Shown in pieces: positions 47,809-57,869 of a stretch of 64,000 bases of DNA (position 1 is its first letter; each line of letters starts with the position of its first letter). This DNA is from Rhodobacteraceae bacterium S2214 (GTDB lineage: Bacteria > Pseudomonadota > Alphaproteobacteria > Rhodobacterales > Rhodobacteraceae): assembly GCA_025141675.1 (NCBI GenBank), contig CP081161.1, positions 3,263,501-3,327,500 on the forward strand, read 5' to 3'. The notes beneath the pieces are model-generated. The model saw only the letters and a program-made list of their open reading frames with translations. It was not told where the DNA came from and searched no databases. Position numbers and translations under genes: made by a program.

Positions 47809-48834
47809 CTACCCGAACATATCCGTCTGCCCTTTGGGCGCATCCAACCCCAGATGACGCCACGCGGCCTGCGCCAGCATCCGCCCGCGCGGGGTCCGTT
47901 GGATCAACCCTTTTTGCAGCAGGTATGGTTCAATCACGTCTTCCAAACTATCGCGGCTTTCGCTTAATGCCGCCGATAGGGTTTCAACGCCCACAGGACC
48001 ACCGCCATAACTTTCCGCGATCAATCGCAGATACCGACGGTCGGCGCTATCAAGGCCGAGGTTATCCACGCCAAGCCGTGTCAGCGCCATATCCGCGATT
48101 TCCTGCGTGACCGTTCCGTCGCCATCCACAACAGCGAAATCAACGACACGGCGCAGCAACCGTCCCGCGATCCGTGGTGTGCCCCGCGCCCGTTTCGCAA
48201 TCTCGCGCGCACCCAGATCCGCCGCAGGTGCGCCCATCAGGCGGGCACCACGCGTGACGATTTCGTGCAGTTCATCTTCGGTGTAGAATTCGAGCCGCGT
48301 CGGAATCCCAAAACGATCCCGCAAAGGGGTCGTTAGCAGGCCCATCCGCGTTGTCGCGCCGACCAGCGTAAAGGGCTGCAATTCAATCCGCACAGTCCGC
48401 GCAGCTGGTCCCTCGCCAATCACGAGATCAAGCTCGAAATCTTCCAGTGCTGGATAAAGCACCTCTTCAACAGCAGGGTTCAGACGATGAATTTCGTCGA
48501 TAAACAAAACATCGCGGGCTTCGAGATTGGTCAGAATCGCAGCCAGATCGCCCGCCTTGGCCAACACAGGGCCAGAGGTCATGCGGAAATTTACGCCCAA
48601 TTCGCGCGCCATAATCTGGGCAAGCGTCGTTTTCCCAAGGCCCGGCGGCCCATGAAACAACGCGTGATCCATCGCTTCGCCGCGTTTCTTCGCGCTTTCG
48701 ATGAAAACCTTCAGGTTCGCGCGGGCATCACGCTGCCCGATAAATTCATCCAGCGTTTGCGGACGCAACGCGCGATCCGCATCCTCGGGCTGGCGGTCAG
48801 GGCGTAATGTGGGGTCCGGTTCTTGCATGGACAC
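47809..48834 (-). CDS. ruvB: Holliday junction helicase RuvB
   Basis: Hexameric AAA+ motor that drives branch migration with RuvA, 341 residues. Walker A is [16 protein letters not shown] near residue 60; Walker B is [12 protein letters not shown]. The typical arginine finger region and C-terminal winged helix ([20 protein letters not shown]) are present. It is 3 bases after ruvA. Confidence 0.97.
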   Translation of the reverse strand: MSMQEPDPTLRPDRQPEDADRALRPQTLDEFIGQRDARANLKVFIESAKKRGEAMDHALFHGPPGLGKTTLAQIMARELGVNFRMTSGPVLAKAGDLAAILTNLEARDVLFIDEIHRLNPAVEEVLYPALEDFELDLVIGEGPAARTVRIELQPFTLVGATTRMGLLTTPLRDRFGIPTRLEFYTEDELHEIVTRGARLMGAPAADLGAREIAKRARGTPRIAGRLLRRVVDFAVVDGDGTVTQEIADMALTRLGVDNLGLDSADRRYLRLIAESYGGGPVGVETLSAALSESRDSLEDVIEPYLLQKGLIQRTPRGRMLAQAAWRHLGLDAPKGQTDMFG

Positions 48835-48837
48835 CCT

Positions 48838-49497
48838 TTACTCCTTCGGGGCCAGCAGCTTCAAGGCGGCGCGGATCAATCCAGCCGTCTGCAGATCAGG
48901 TTCAGCGCCCAACGCCTCAGCGACCGCACTGGCCGCATCACCGGGCGCATAACCAAGATTGCCGAGCGCCGACAACGCCTCTGGCTGCGCTGGATTCGCC
49001 TTTGGCGTTGCTGCGCGTTTCTTTTTCGGCGCTTCGACCGGTTCCAAGACCGCATCGTCCAGATTTTCAGCCAAAGTGCCGCCCATTGCCATCACTGACG
49101 GGGCTTTGTCCTTGAGATCAAGGATCACCTTTTGCGCCGTCTTAGGGCCGACACCCTTGGCCTTTGCAATCGCATTCCAATCGCCCAGCGCAATGGCGCG
49201 GCTGACACCTTCATCGCCCAAGGTGCCCAAAATCGCCATCGACGCTTTCGCACCGATCCCTTGCACGGACATCAACAGGCGGTGCCATTCCTTTTCAACC
49301 AAAGACGTAAAGCCGAAAAGTTGCAAATTCGTTTCTTGCACCAGTAGATCGGTGAACAACGCCACCGCTTCGCCATTCGCGGGCAATCCGGCTTTCACGC
49401 GGTCCGACACATAGACAACATAGCCCACGCCCCGCACGTCAATCAGCACGTGATCCGATCCGCGATAGTCGATAATCCCTGAAATCTTCCCAATCAT
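48838..49497 (-). CDS. ruvA: Holliday junction DNA-binding protein RuvA
   Basis: Tetrameric junction-binding protein, 219 residues. The N-terminal domain starts [20 protein letters not shown]; the helix-hairpin-helix region includes [20 protein letters not shown] and [20 protein letters not shown]. The C-terminal domain III ([16 protein letters not shown]) binds RuvB. An Ala/Lys-rich linker lies before it. The start ATG 49497 overlaps the ruvC stop by 4 bases, so ruvC-ruvA-ruvB are coupled. Confidence 0.97.
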   Translation of the reverse strand: MIGKISGIIDYRGSDHVLIDVRGVGYVVYVSDRVKAGLPANGEAVALFTDLLVQETNLQLFGFTSLVEKEWHRLLMSVQGIGAKASMAILGTLGDEGVSRAIALGDWNAIAKAKGVGPKTAQKVILDLKDKAPSVMAMGGTLAENLDDAVLEPVEAPKKKRAATPKANPAQPEALSALGNLGYAPGDAASAVAEALGAEPDLQTAGLIRAALKLLAPKE

Positions 49498-50000
49498 GCT
49501 GTGGCCTTTGCAATCGCGCGTGACAAATGGTTCGCCGATTGTTGATGGTGTGCGTGGCAAATGGCAATCGCCAATGCGTCCGCCGCATCTGGGCCAGCCA
49601 GTTCGACCCCCGGCAATTGCAGGCGGACCATATGGTCAATCTGCGCCTTTGCAGCGTGGCCCACGCCAACAACGGCTTTCTTGACCGCGTTGGGGGCATA
49701 TTCGCCAATCTCGAGCCCGGCCTTCGACGGAACCAACATCGCGATCCCGCGCGCTTGGCCCAGCTTCAGCGTGCCAACCGCATCTTTGTTCACAAACGTC
49801 TGTTCAACGGCGGCAGTCTCAGGCCCGTAGGTGTGAATGACGTCCGTCAATTGCTCGTAAAGCGACAACAACCGAAACCCCAAATCCTTGCCCGTCGAAT
49901 GGGCAATTCCGTTGGCGACGTGGGTCATGCGGCTGCCAGCCACGTCGATAATCCCCCAGCCCATGTTCCGCAGACCCGGATCAATCCCCAATACGCGCAT
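49494..50000 (-). CDS. ruvC: Holliday junction resolvase RuvC
   Basis: Endonuclease that cuts junctions symmetrically, 168 residues. RNase-H-like catalytic acids appear in [19 protein letters not shown] (first Asp), [19 protein letters not shown] (Glu) and [16 protein letters not shown] (Asp cluster). First gene of the ruvCAB operon; a T-rich leader lies before its start. Confidence 0.97.
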   Translation of the reverse strand: MRVLGIDPGLRNMGWGIIDVAGSRMTHVANGIAHSTGKDLGFRLLSLYEQLTDVIHTYGPETAAVEQTFVNKDAVGTLKLGQARGIAMLVPSKAGLEIGEYAPNAVKKAVVGVGHAAKAQIDHMVRLQLPGVELAGPDAADALAIAICHAHHQQSANHLSRAIAKATA

Positions 50001-50347
50001 CTGACTTCCTCATCCTGCTCGGTTTTTTGTTGTTTTTTTCACCGATAGCACAAAAGGCGAACATATACCAAGCGGGAACTGAATTGCCGAAATCCGACAT
50101 GAGGTATGTCGCAATTGCAGCATGACCCATTTTGAAGGTCAAAATGCGCCATCAGATTGTCAAAAGACGACATCAGTCGCCGCCCCATTTCGCCTTATTT
50201 CAAAGGGCGAAATGGCGAAACTTCGGGTATTCTGAAAACGCATATGACCTATGCAATAAAAGTCCCTAGTCAGACTCGAATAAGACTCCTAAGTGCGGCT
50301 TATCAGACATCACCGCTGCAACGCAGCACCAGCTAAGGAGCATGGCC
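50001..50347. other. 347-base gap with inverted-repeat array before the DUF1127 gene
   Basis: No gene is visible. Successive inverted repeats occur: CGACAT-GAGGT-ATGTCG at 50095-50111, CATTTTGA-AGG-TCAAAATG at 50128-50146, and CCATTTCGCC and GGCGAAATGG at 50185-50215, with a shorter CGAC-ATCA-GTCG at 50168-50179. None is followed by a T-run. The gap contains the ruvC and DUF1127 promoters; a small regulatory RNA is possible but unproven. Confidence 0.45.
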
Positions 50348-50554
50348 ATGGCCGCTTTTGACACCACCCGCCCAGTCGCCGTCCTGAACGCAGGCCGCTT
50401 TTCTAACATCTTCGCCTCCGTAATAGGCACTTTGGCAACTTGGAACGACGCGCGTATCACACGCAAAGCGCTGTCCAAACTGTCAGCACGTGAACTCGAA
50501 GATATCGGCCTGACTTACGCTGATCTGGACACCATTTCGACCATCACGCGCTAA
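50348..50554 (+). CDS. DUF1127 small protein
   Basis: A 68-residue protein ending in the DUF1127 segment: LATWNDARITRKALSKLSAR followed by ELEDIGLTYADLDTIS. DUF1127 proteins are common in alphaproteobacteria and have been tied to metabolic and RNA-related regulation, but this one has no proven role. An AAGGAG site lies 7 bases before the ATG at 50348; the ATG at 50342 would be too near that site. A strong terminator follows at once, so the gene is monocistronic. Confidence 0.8.
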   Translation: MAAFDTTRPVAVLNAGRFSNIFASVIGTLATWNDARITRKALSKLSARELEDIGLTYADLDTISTITR

Positions 50555-50578
50555 TTCCCCAACACTTGGGACAAGCAA

Positions 50579-50610
50579 AAAGGCCGGTTAGAGAAATCTA
50601 ACCGGCCTTT
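50579..50610 (+). terminator. terminator after the DUF1127 gene
   Basis: AAAGGCCGGTTAG and CTAACCGGCCTTT form a perfect 13-base stem with a 6-base loop, with A- and T-runs on each side. It may work in both directions for the facing gene at 50676. Confidence 0.92.
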
Positions 50611-50675
50611 CGTATGTGGGTGTTCAAAACAATGAACAGACTCGATACTGGCGGCATGCGCCTGCCGGCCAGAAA

Positions 50676-51023
50676 TTACCCGATAAACTTGTTAAGCAGC
50701 TCTGAAATCGCCAACGTCATAGGATCGGCAAACATGGCAAGTCCCCCGACTTGCTCAAACACTGTCCCTTCGGACAGGGCCGAAATGCGTTGGTTGAAAT
50801 CAGCTTCCCCCAGTGCGTAGTGCACGTACCCCTTAAACACAAACACCGCAAAAGTGAGCAGAACTAAACCGCGCCACGGAAAACGGGGCGCGTAAAGTCG
50901 TGGCTTGGCAACAACCAAACCATCCGATTGCATCTTATGAACTACGCCCGCATTCGCCATGCGGTTATTCGTGCGCACAATTTTGCGCAGGCGTTTCTCA
51001 AATGGTGCATTAACATAAGCCAT
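50676..51023 (-). CDS. hypothetical single-helix membrane protein
   Basis: Not recognised. A 115-residue protein with a basic N-terminal cytoplasmic part (FEKRLRKIVRTNNRMANAG; KPRLYAPRFPWR), one membrane helix at about 55-72 (GLVLLTFAVFVFKGYVHYA) and a C-terminal segment (GEADFNQRISALSEGTVFEQ) likely outside the membrane. The ATG 51023 is preferred to 51038 because a GAGG site precedes it. Gene ends facing the DUF1127 terminator. Confidence 0.65.
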   Translation of the reverse strand: MAYVNAPFEKRLRKIVRTNNRMANAGVVHKMQSDGLVVAKPRLYAPRFPWRGLVLLTFAVFVFKGYVHYALGEADFNQRISALSEGTVFEQVGGLAMFADPMTLAISELLNKFIG

Positions 51024-51123
51024 TACGACCTCACTCAAACATTAATCCTACCCTAATGGGTATACTCGAAAATTGACGCTGAATTGTGGCAATAATGGGG
51101 CAAAGCCCTGATTTACGAAGGAA

Positions 51124-51996
51124 TTAAGTCTTTTTGGTGAATGTAAGCGTCGTCCATTCAACAATCACATCGCGATGCAAAAGACTGTATCCATTTCCTT
51201 CATAAACGTTAACCACATCATCAGCTTGTTCGTTCAAAATACCGGACAGAATCACATGCCCACCTGCGATTGTCGCGTTTGCCATGTCGGCAGAAAGGCC
51301 GATTAGTGGCCCTTTTAAGATGTTGGCGAAGATCAAATCGAACGGGGCCGCGTCTTTTAGCACCGGGGTTTCGAATCCGGGGGCTGTGACACAGTTCACC
51401 TGACCGTCCAGTTTGTTTGCCCGCACGTTCACTTCGGCGACATCAACGGCGACCGGATCGATGTCCGTGGCGATCACAACTTCTGGTACGACAGTTGCTG
51501 CGGCCATTGCCAAAACGGCGGTCCCACACCCGATGTCCGCGACCTTGCCAGATGTGAACCCTGCGTTGACCAGTCGGTCGAACGCCCGCAGACAGCCCAA
51601 TGTCGTGCCGTGGTGGCCCGTGCCAAACGCCATCGCCGCCTCGATCAACAACGGCGTACAATCATCGGGCACTTTGTCCACGTCATGTGACCCGTAGACG
51701 AAGAACCGACCAGCGACGACCGGTGCCAGTTCGCGCCGCACATGCGCGACCCAGTCGGTGTCGGGAACCTCGGACACGACAAACGGCTTCACGTCATACA
51801 TCGTGGTCAACACAGCCATGCCAGCGACATCAGGTTGGTCGTCGAAATACGCGCCGACTTCCCATAGGCCGGACCCATCTTCGACCTCGAAAACGCCCAC
51901 GCCAGTTGGTTCAGGTGTCAGTGCCTCAAGCGCGTCGCCCAGTTTCGTCGCAAGCTCTTCGCCCATCAGTGTCGTTAGTGCAGAATAAGTGGTCAT
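51124..51996 (-). CDS. prmA: ribosomal protein L11 methyltransferase
   Basis: Trimethylates ribosomal protein L11 with S-adenosylmethionine, 290 residues. The SAM site is VADIGCGTAVLAMAAATVVP, followed by ATDIDPVAVDVAEVN, and the substrate motif DLIFANILKGPLIGL. The N-terminal ~130 residues form the L11-binding part. msrA lies upstream in the same direction but a terminator separates them. Confidence 0.94.
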   Translation of the reverse strand: MTTYSALTTLMGEELATKLGDALEALTPEPTGVGVFEVEDGSGLWEVGAYFDDQPDVAGMAVLTTMYDVKPFVVSEVPDTDWVAHVRRELAPVVAGRFFVYGSHDVDKVPDDCTPLLIEAAMAFGTGHHGTTLGCLRAFDRLVNAGFTSGKVADIGCGTAVLAMAAATVVPEVVIATDIDPVAVDVAEVNVRANKLDGQVNCVTAPGFETPVLKDAAPFDLIFANILKGPLIGLSADMANATIAGGHVILSGILNEQADDVVNVYEGNGYSLLHRDVIVEWTTLTFTKKT

Positions 51997-52053
51997 ATCA
52001 GGTGCCCTTTGCGGTTTGCCCTCCGGTATGCCGTGGCGACGGGCAGGTCAAAA

Positions 52054-52082
52054 CAAAAAAGCCTTCCCCGCAGGGAAGGCTT
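52054..52082 (-). terminator. terminator between msrA and prmA
   Basis: AAGCCTTCCC and GGGAAGGCTT form a perfect 10-base stem with a 4-base loop. On the minus strand it is followed by a T-run (TTTTTTGTTTT), so it ends the msrA transcript. Confidence 0.92.
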
Positions 52083-52104
52083 GTGATCGCTTATTGTGTT
52101 TTGC

Positions 52105-52755
52105 TTAGACCGCAACACCAATAGGACAGGTCACGCCAGTGCCACCGATCCCACAATACCCGTCCGGGTTCTTTGACAAATACTGCTGATGATAATCCTC
52201 AGCGAAGTAGAATGTGGGTGCCGGCGTAATCTCTGTTGTGATCGCACCAAACCCTGCTTTGGACAGGCGCGGGGCAAAATCCGCCTTGCTGGCTTCTGCC
52301 GCTTTGGCCTGCGCATCGGTATAAGTGTAGATGCCTGACCGATATTGCGTGCCACGATCATTACCTTGGCGCATCCCTTGGGTCGGATCATGGCCTTCCC
52401 AGAACACCTGCAACAGTTGATCATACGATATCACTGATGGATCATAGACGACGCGAACCACTTCATTATGGCCGGTTTTGCCGGAACACACTTCTTCATA
52501 GGTCGCGTTCGGGGTGAACCCGCCCGCGTAGCCCACCATCGTCGACGTCACGCCATCCAGTTGCCAGAACATGCGCTCAACGCCCCAGAAACAGCCCATG
52601 CCAAACATCGCGACCTCTTGGCCTTCTGGCACATCTGGTGTGATCGGCGTGCCAAAAATGTGGTGCGCTTCGGCAGTCGGGATTGGCATCGCACGCCCCG
52701 ACAGGGCCGCATCAGCAGAGATCATTTCGGATTTGTCGCGGGTCATAAAGAACAT
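52105..52755 (-). CDS. msrA: peptide methionine sulfoxide reductase MsrA
   Basis: Reduces the S-epimer of methionine sulfoxide in proteins. The 216-residue product has the active-site Cys55 in [13 protein letters not shown]; the family's GYAGG follows ([19 protein letters not shown]) and the [15 protein letters not shown] segment near the end carries the recycling Cys. The ATG 52755 is preceded by an AGGAGA site; the upstream frame to 52824 lacks similarity. Monocistronic by its flanking terminators. Confidence 0.95.
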   Translation of the reverse strand: MFFMTRDKSEMISADAALSGRAMPIPTAEAHHIFGTPITPDVPEGQEVAMFGMGCFWGVERMFWQLDGVTSTMVGYAGGFTPNATYEEVCSGKTGHNEVVRVVYDPSVISYDQLLQVFWEGHDPTQGMRQGNDRGTQYRSGIYTYTDAQAKAAEASKADFAPRLSKAGFGAITTEITPAPTFYFAEDYHQQYLSKNPDGYCGIGGTGVTCPIGVAV

Positions 52756-52877
52756 GGCAATCTCCTGTTCGGGTTCGGGTAGTATATAGTGCGCGGTAAG
52801 CGACCTTTCCAGCAGCGCACACAAGGGCGTGAATTTTGGCTTAAGACGCCGTGCGGGACTATACTAAAAATCATTTA

Positions 52878-52902
52878 AAAACAAAAGTTTCGCCGCGAAA
52901 CT
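52878..52902 (-). terminator. terminator after the MFS gene
   Basis: AGTTTCG and CGAAACT form a 7-base stem with a 3-base loop; on the minus strand a TTTTGTTTTT tract follows. The hairpin overlaps the last base of the stop codon. Confidence 0.82.
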
Positions 52903-54128
52903 CAGGCAACGCGCGCCAAAGGTGTCTGCAACCGCGTCTCGTAACCCGGCACAGGATGGCGCGGGATCAACAATGCCAATGCAAAAGAAACGCTCGCCAT
53001 GCAGGCTGCCAACACGAAAACTGCCGTTGGTGACGTCAGCCACAGATAGCCCAACGCTGCAGGCAGAAACACCGCCGCGATGTGGTTGATCGTAAACGCA
53101 ACGGCAGCTGTGGGGGCAATGTCTTGGGGGTCCGCGATCTTTTGGAAATAGGTCTTTAACGCCAAGGCAAGCGCGAAAAAGATATGATCGACAACGTAAA
53201 GCCCCGCCGCGACGATGACGCCCCAGCCAAAGTAGTAGACGCCGCCATAGGCCAAAAACACCACGATCAGCCCCGCATATTCAAACAGTAGCGCACGGCG
53301 TTCGCCAAACACGCTGACCAAACGGCCCATCAACGGGGCAAAGACGATGTTGACCACAAGGTTGATCAAATACAGCTGCGTGATCTCATGGACCTCTAGC
53401 CCGAAAAGCTCGACCATCATAAAGCCCGCGAAAACCACGAAGATTTGACGGCGCGCGCCCGACATGAACTGCAGCGCGTAATAAAGCCAGTAGCGGCGAC
53501 GCAGGACGAAAGTCTTCAACTGCGGATGCGGGCTTTCGAATTGGGGATAGGCAAAATAGGCGAAAACCGCGACAAACGTAGTGAACCCGCCAGCAGCCAT
53601 GTAAACAAAAGCGTAACTTAGGTCGTAGGTCTTCCACGTGCCCACAATCAACAGATAGGCCACAAGCGTCGCACCCGACCCTGCAGCGGTCAGCCACCCT
53701 AACATCTGGGGCGCGCGTTTGATGTCGATCCATTGCAATTGCAGCGATTGGTTCACGGTTTCAAAGTAGTGAAATCCGATCGACGACAGCATCGTGATCG
53801 TCAAAATTCCCGCCATCGACGGAAAATAGGCCGTGATCGCGGTCGCAACGCCCAACATCACAAGGGCCACAATCCCTAACACCTGTTCGCGCATGAACAT
53901 GATCAAAGCGATCACACCAATCGCAAAGAAACCGGGAATTTCGCGGACTGTATGCAGCCAACCAATGTCAGAGCCGTCGAAATTCGCGACCTCAATGACA
54001 AAATTGTTCAGCAATGCAGACCATGTCGCAAAAGCAACCGGCAGCGCCATCGCGAACAGAAATAGCAGCGTCACAGGCCGCTGCCAGAATGGCAGGTGCC
54101 GGGCATCTTCAAGGCGGACGATATTCAT
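52902..54128 (-). CDS. major facilitator superfamily transporter
   Basis: A 408-residue membrane protein with about twelve helices and the general MFS layout: helix pairs with a central loop near residue 195 (PQFESPHPQLKTFVLRRRYW). The usual MFS loop motif is not clear; near residue 256 there is GRLVSVFGERRALL, close to the GRxSDRxGRR pattern. Substrate unknown. It follows priA by 49 bases on the same strand and ends at a terminator. Confidence 0.85.
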   Translation of the reverse strand: MNIVRLEDARHLPFWQRPVTLLFLFAMALPVAFATWSALLNNFVIEVANFDGSDIGWLHTVREIPGFFAIGVIALIMFMREQVLGIVALVMLGVATAITAYFPSMAGILTITMLSSIGFHYFETVNQSLQLQWIDIKRAPQMLGWLTAAGSGATLVAYLLIVGTWKTYDLSYAFVYMAAGGFTTFVAVFAYFAYPQFESPHPQLKTFVLRRRYWLYYALQFMSGARRQIFVVFAGFMMVELFGLEVHEITQLYLINLVVNIVFAPLMGRLVSVFGERRALLFEYAGLIVVFLAYGGVYYFGWGVIVAAGLYVVDHIFFALALALKTYFQKIADPQDIAPTAAVAFTINHIAAVFLPAALGYLWLTSPTAVFVLAACMASVSFALALLIPRHPVPGYETRLQTPLARVA

Positions 54129-54177
54129 GAGCCAGGCTTACGCCCCTTATACGGGATTGGAAAGCGCGGCTTACGCG

Positions 54178-56370
54178 TCAGTAAAAGCTTTGCGGATCGA
54201 TATCGATGGCCATCCGCAATTCGCCGCGCAGCTTGAACTGACCGGCCCATTGCGCCAGCGCTTGTTGAAGCGGCGCTGACTTTTCTGCTTTGACCAATAA
54301 CCGAACGCGGTGCCGTCCGCGTACCCGTGCGATAGGTGCTGGCGCGGGACCAAAAACCTGTGCGCCAATCCGGCGCAATGGCCCGTCTTGGCGTGCCATC
54401 GCGTTGCCCAGATCGAACACCTCTTCCGCCGTCGTTCCGCTAAGGATGATCCCCGCCATGCGACCATAGGGCGGCACGCCAGCGTCTTTGCGTTCATGCG
54501 CCTCGGCCGCCCAGAATGCTTCTTCGTCGCCAGCCAAAATCGCACGAATCACGCCGTGTTCGGGCTGATAAGTTTGCAGCAACGCCTCACCGGGGGTTTC
54601 GGCCCGTCCGGCGCGCCCTGCAACCTGTCGCATCAGTTGGAACGTACGTTCGGCGGCACGCAGATCAGAACCTTGCAATCCAAGATCCGCATCAATGACC
54701 CCCACAAGCGTAAGCTTTGGAAAGTTATGGCCTTTTGCCACCAGTTGCGTCCCGATGATGATGTCGGTGCCGCCCTGCGCGATTTCTTCGATATGCGCCT
54801 TCATAGCGCGGGCAGAGCCGTACAGATCGGAAGACAAAACAGCGACGCGGGCATCCGGAAACAGATCCGTAATCTCTTCGCCCATGCGTTCAACACCGGG
54901 GCCAACGGCGCTGAGTTTATCCTCAGCTTCGCAATGCGGACAGACGTTTGGCATCGGTTTGGTTTCACCACATTGGTGGCACATCAATCGCTTGAGAAAG
55001 CGGTGTTCGACCATCCGCGCATCGCAATGATCGCAGCCAATTTGATGCCCACAAGCGCGACACAGCGTGATTGGCGCGTAACCACGGCGGTTCAGGAAAA
55101 CAAGCGATTGTTCCCCTTTTTCAATGCGTTGCGCAATGGCTTGGCGCAACGAAGGGGACACCCATTTGCCGCCTGGCAGGTCTTCGACACGCATGTCGAT
55201 AGCCGACATTTTCGGCATGATTGCCGGACCGTAACGCGATTTTAACTCAAGCCGCTTATATTTGCCCTGATCCGCATTCGCCCAGCTTTCCAGACTTGGT
55301 GTGGCCGACGCCAAGACAACCTGTGCCCCATTAATCGCCGCCCGCAAAACGGTCATATCGCGGGCGTTATAAAGGACACCATCCTCTTGTTTATATGACG
55401 TATCATGTTCCTCATCGACGACGATGAGACCCAGATTTTGGAACGGCAGGAACAACGCGGATCGCGCACCCACGATCAGCTGTGCGTCCCCCTGCCCGAC
55501 CATCCGCCAACAGCGGCGGCGTTCGGTCATCGTCACGCCGGAATGCCATTCGGCTGGTTTCATGCCGAACCGCGCTTCGACCCTGTTAATGAATTCGCCA
55601 GATAGCGCGATTTCCGGCAGCAACACCAACGCCTGACGCCCCATGCGCAGACATTCGGCAACCGCTTCGAGGTAGACTTCGGTTTTGCCGGAACCCGTCA
55701 CGCCCTTTAGTAGCGTCGTCCCGTATTTGTCGCTGCGCAGATCGGCGCGTAACGCATCTGCACCTACCGCCTGATCAGGGCTGAGTTCTTTGCCGCCGTA
55801 GTCCGGATCGAGCATCGGATAGGGCATGTCGCGAGGGGCGTCGACTTCGGCGACCGCACCCAATTTCACCAGCCCCTTCACCACAGAGGACCCAACACCC
55901 GCCATGTCAGCCAGTTCTTTTAGGGTAAACGACAGGCCACCATAGTCGCGCAAAACCTCTAGCACCTTGGTGCGGGCCGCCGTCAAGCGGTCAGGTTCTT
56001 GGTCGCCCAGACGGTAGACTTTACGCATCGACGGGGCATCACCCAATCCCGGTGCACGGGTCGCGAGCCGCAGCATCGCGTGCAACGGTGTCAGCGTGTA
56101 GTCGGCGGCGCGCGTCAGGAATTGCCGCATCTCGTCACGCATGGGCGCGACATCCAGCACCCGAATGACCGACCTTACCTTGTTGTAATCAAAGTCACCC
56201 TTGCCCGGTCCCCAAACAACGCCTAGCACTTTGCGCGGCCCCAACGGGACTTCGACGAATGCACCAAGGTGACAGCCACCTTCGGTCGCCTTGTAATCAA
56301 GGAACCTGTCCAGCGGCTGGGCCGTCAAAACGGCGACCAATTCACCTTCGTGGAAGAATTCTTGGCTCAA
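54178..56370 (-). CDS. priA: primosomal helicase PriA
   Basis: Restarts stalled replication forks. The 730-residue protein matches E. coli PriA in length and order: N-terminal 3'-BD region, winged helix, helicase lobe with GVTGSGKTEVYLEAV and VDEEHDTSYKQEDG, two zinc clusters (CRACGHQIGCDHC and CHQCGETKPMPNVCPHC), then motif VI QVAGRAGRAETPG. I use TTG 56370 because its translation begins just before the conserved region; an ATG at 56463 would overlap the tal promoter. The MFS gene follows. Confidence 0.95.
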   Translation of the reverse strand: MSQEFFHEGELVAVLTAQPLDRFLDYKATEGGCHLGAFVEVPLGPRKVLGVVWGPGKGDFDYNKVRSVIRVLDVAPMRDEMRQFLTRAADYTLTPLHAMLRLATRAPGLGDAPSMRKVYRLGDQEPDRLTAARTKVLEVLRDYGGLSFTLKELADMAGVGSSVVKGLVKLGAVAEVDAPRDMPYPMLDPDYGGKELSPDQAVGADALRADLRSDKYGTTLLKGVTGSGKTEVYLEAVAECLRMGRQALVLLPEIALSGEFINRVEARFGMKPAEWHSGVTMTERRRCWRMVGQGDAQLIVGARSALFLPFQNLGLIVVDEEHDTSYKQEDGVLYNARDMTVLRAAINGAQVVLASATPSLESWANADQGKYKRLELKSRYGPAIMPKMSAIDMRVEDLPGGKWVSPSLRQAIAQRIEKGEQSLVFLNRRGYAPITLCRACGHQIGCDHCDARMVEHRFLKRLMCHQCGETKPMPNVCPHCEAEDKLSAVGPGVERMGEEITDLFPDARVAVLSSDLYGSARAMKAHIEEIAQGGTDIIIGTQLVAKGHNFPKLTLVGVIDADLGLQGSDLRAAERTFQLMRQVAGRAGRAETPGEALLQTYQPEHGVIRAILAGDEEAFWAAEAHERKDAGVPPYGRMAGIILSGTTAEEVFDLGNAMARQDGPLRRIGAQVFGPAPAPIARVRGRHRVRLLVKAEKSAPLQQALAQWAGQFKLRGELRMAIDIDPQSFY

Positions 56371-56481
56371 GCGTGATCCCCTTCGGGCGATTGGCAGTTG
56401 CGGTATGGGCTTTTCGCCCTGTCCGTTCTGAGGTAAACGCTGGCGCAACAAACGCCAACCCATTCCCCGGAGGGATTACAG

Positions 56482-57135
56482 ATGAAGTTTTTCGTAGATA
56501 CGGCTGAAATTGACGAGATCAAGGAACTGCACGCCCTTGGCATGGTTGACGGCGTGACAACCAACCCGTCCCTGATCGCCAAATCAGGTCGCGACATTCT
56601 GGAAGTCACGAAAGAAATTTGTGACATCGTATCTGGTCCTGTGTCCGCCGAAGTGGTCGCATTGGACGCGGAAACCATGCTGGCCGAGGGCCGCAAGTTG
56701 GCCAAAATCGCTGACAACATCGCCGTGAAAGTGCCACTGACATGGGCCGGTTTGCAAACCTGCAAGGCGCTGTCCGACGAAGGCACGATGGTTAACGTGA
56801 CGCTGTGTTTCTCTGCTAACCAAGCGCTTTTGGCTGCCAAAGCTGGTGCGACATTCATCAGCCCGTTCATCGGCCGCTTGGATGACATCAACTTAGACGG
56901 TCTCGAATTGATCGAAGATATTCGGACAATTTACGACAACTACGGCTTCGACACACAGATTCTTGCCGCCTCCATCCGGTCGGCGAACCACATGTCCGAA
57001 TGTGCGAAAATTGGTGCGGATGTCTGCACTGCGCCCCCTAAAGTGATCAAAGCGATGGCAAACCACGTTCTGACGGACAAAGGATTGGCCGGTTTCATGG
57101 CTGATATCGAAAAAGCAGGTATCACAATCCTTTAA
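56482..57135 (+). CDS. fructose-6-phosphate aldolase / transaldolase-like protein
   Basis: A short transaldolase-family enzyme of 217 residues, the size class of FSA/TalC. The Schiff-base lysine is Lys83 in [30 protein letters not shown] and [14 protein letters not shown] are typical N-terminal motifs, and [15 protein letters not shown] lies in the middle. The exact substrate (transaldolase or fructose-6-phosphate cleavage) cannot be told from sequence alone. A CGGAGGG site precedes the ATG and a terminator follows. Confidence 0.93.
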   Translation: MKFFVDTAEIDEIKELHALGMVDGVTTNPSLIAKSGRDILEVTKEICDIVSGPVSAEVVALDAETMLAEGRKLAKIADNIAVKVPLTWAGLQTCKALSDEGTMVNVTLCFSANQALLAAKAGATFISPFIGRLDDINLDGLELIEDIRTIYDNYGFDTQILAASIRSANHMSECAKIGADVCTAPPKVIKAMANHVLTDKGLAGFMADIEKAGITIL

Positions 57136-57154
57136 GAAAATGCCGATTTATGGT

Positions 57155-57190
57155 AAACGAATGGCGGCCTACGGGTCGCCATTTTCGTTT
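57155..57190 (+). terminator. terminator after the transaldolase-like gene
   Basis: AAACGAATGGCG pairs with CGCCAT..TTCGTTT around a loop of ten bases, with a two-base bulge. The T-rich end follows. The hairpin argues against an ATG at 57150 as the start of the next gene. Confidence 0.75.
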
Positions 57191-57206
57191 GATCGGGGCC
57201 AAGTTG

Positions 57207-57755
57207 GTGTCAGCGCACATCTATCTTTATCGTCATGCTGCTGTCGATTTTGACAACACGGAACGCGTTGCGTTTCGTGATTTTCGCGCCTTGGTTGATG
57301 CATATAACGCGGCCCCTTTGGTCGCGTTCCTACCGACGCAACCGACCCCGCGTTGCGATTATATTTTCACCAGCAGCCTCAGACGCAGCCCCGATACGGC
57401 GATGGAAGTCTTTGGGTTCATGGATGTGAACGATCCGGTTTTCCGTGAAGCCGAATTGCCTGACCTTCCGGCGCTTCCGTTTCGTGCGAAACCGAAAACC
57501 TTGTTTGCGATCTCTCGTGTTCTTTGGTTTCTTGGTCGGCGCAAAAATTGCGAAAGCCGCGACCGGTTCTTTGCACGTGTCGACCGCGCTGCAAAGCTGA
57601 TGATCAGGGCCACCGGCGAAAATCCTTGTGTCGCGCTCATTGGTCATGGTGTTCTGAACCATTTTATGTCCCGCGCTTTGCGCAAACATAATTTCCGCTC
57701 GGACAAGCCTCTATCCCGAAGCTATGGTCACTATACCTTATTTGCCAGCGTCTAG
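57207..57755 (+). CDS. histidine phosphatase family protein
   Basis: About 182 residues from the GTG at 57207, chosen because a terminator hairpin covers the possible ATG at 57150. The catalytic RH motif is in IYLYRHAAVDF (RHG in most members), and the second histidine in VALIGHGVLNHFM. The middle contains CDYIFTSSLRRSPDTAM, like the phosphoglycerate-mutase fold's T-S-x-L-R-R segment. The substrate (sugar phosphate or phosphopeptide) is unknown. Confidence 0.75.
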   Translation: MSAHIYLYRHAAVDFDNTERVAFRDFRALVDAYNAAPLVAFLPTQPTPRCDYIFTSSLRRSPDTAMEVFGFMDVNDPVFREAELPDLPALPFRAKPKTLFAISRVLWFLGRRKNCESRDRFFARVDRAAKLMIRATGENPCVALIGHGVLNHFMSRALRKHNFRSDKPLSRSYGHYTLFASV

Positions 57756-57869
57756 CTGCGTATGTTGCACCGATACCCCGCTTTGTGCCGCAGTGCGAAA
57801 AAACCTATCCCAAGGCATCTTCGCTCTGCTATGTCTAAAAGAAAATAATACCGTAGCGAGCAGGTTCTA

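Noticed and set aside
54310..55245. Open frame of 311 codons on the plus strand
   Set aside because: Antisense to priA across the zinc clusters and helicase motifs.
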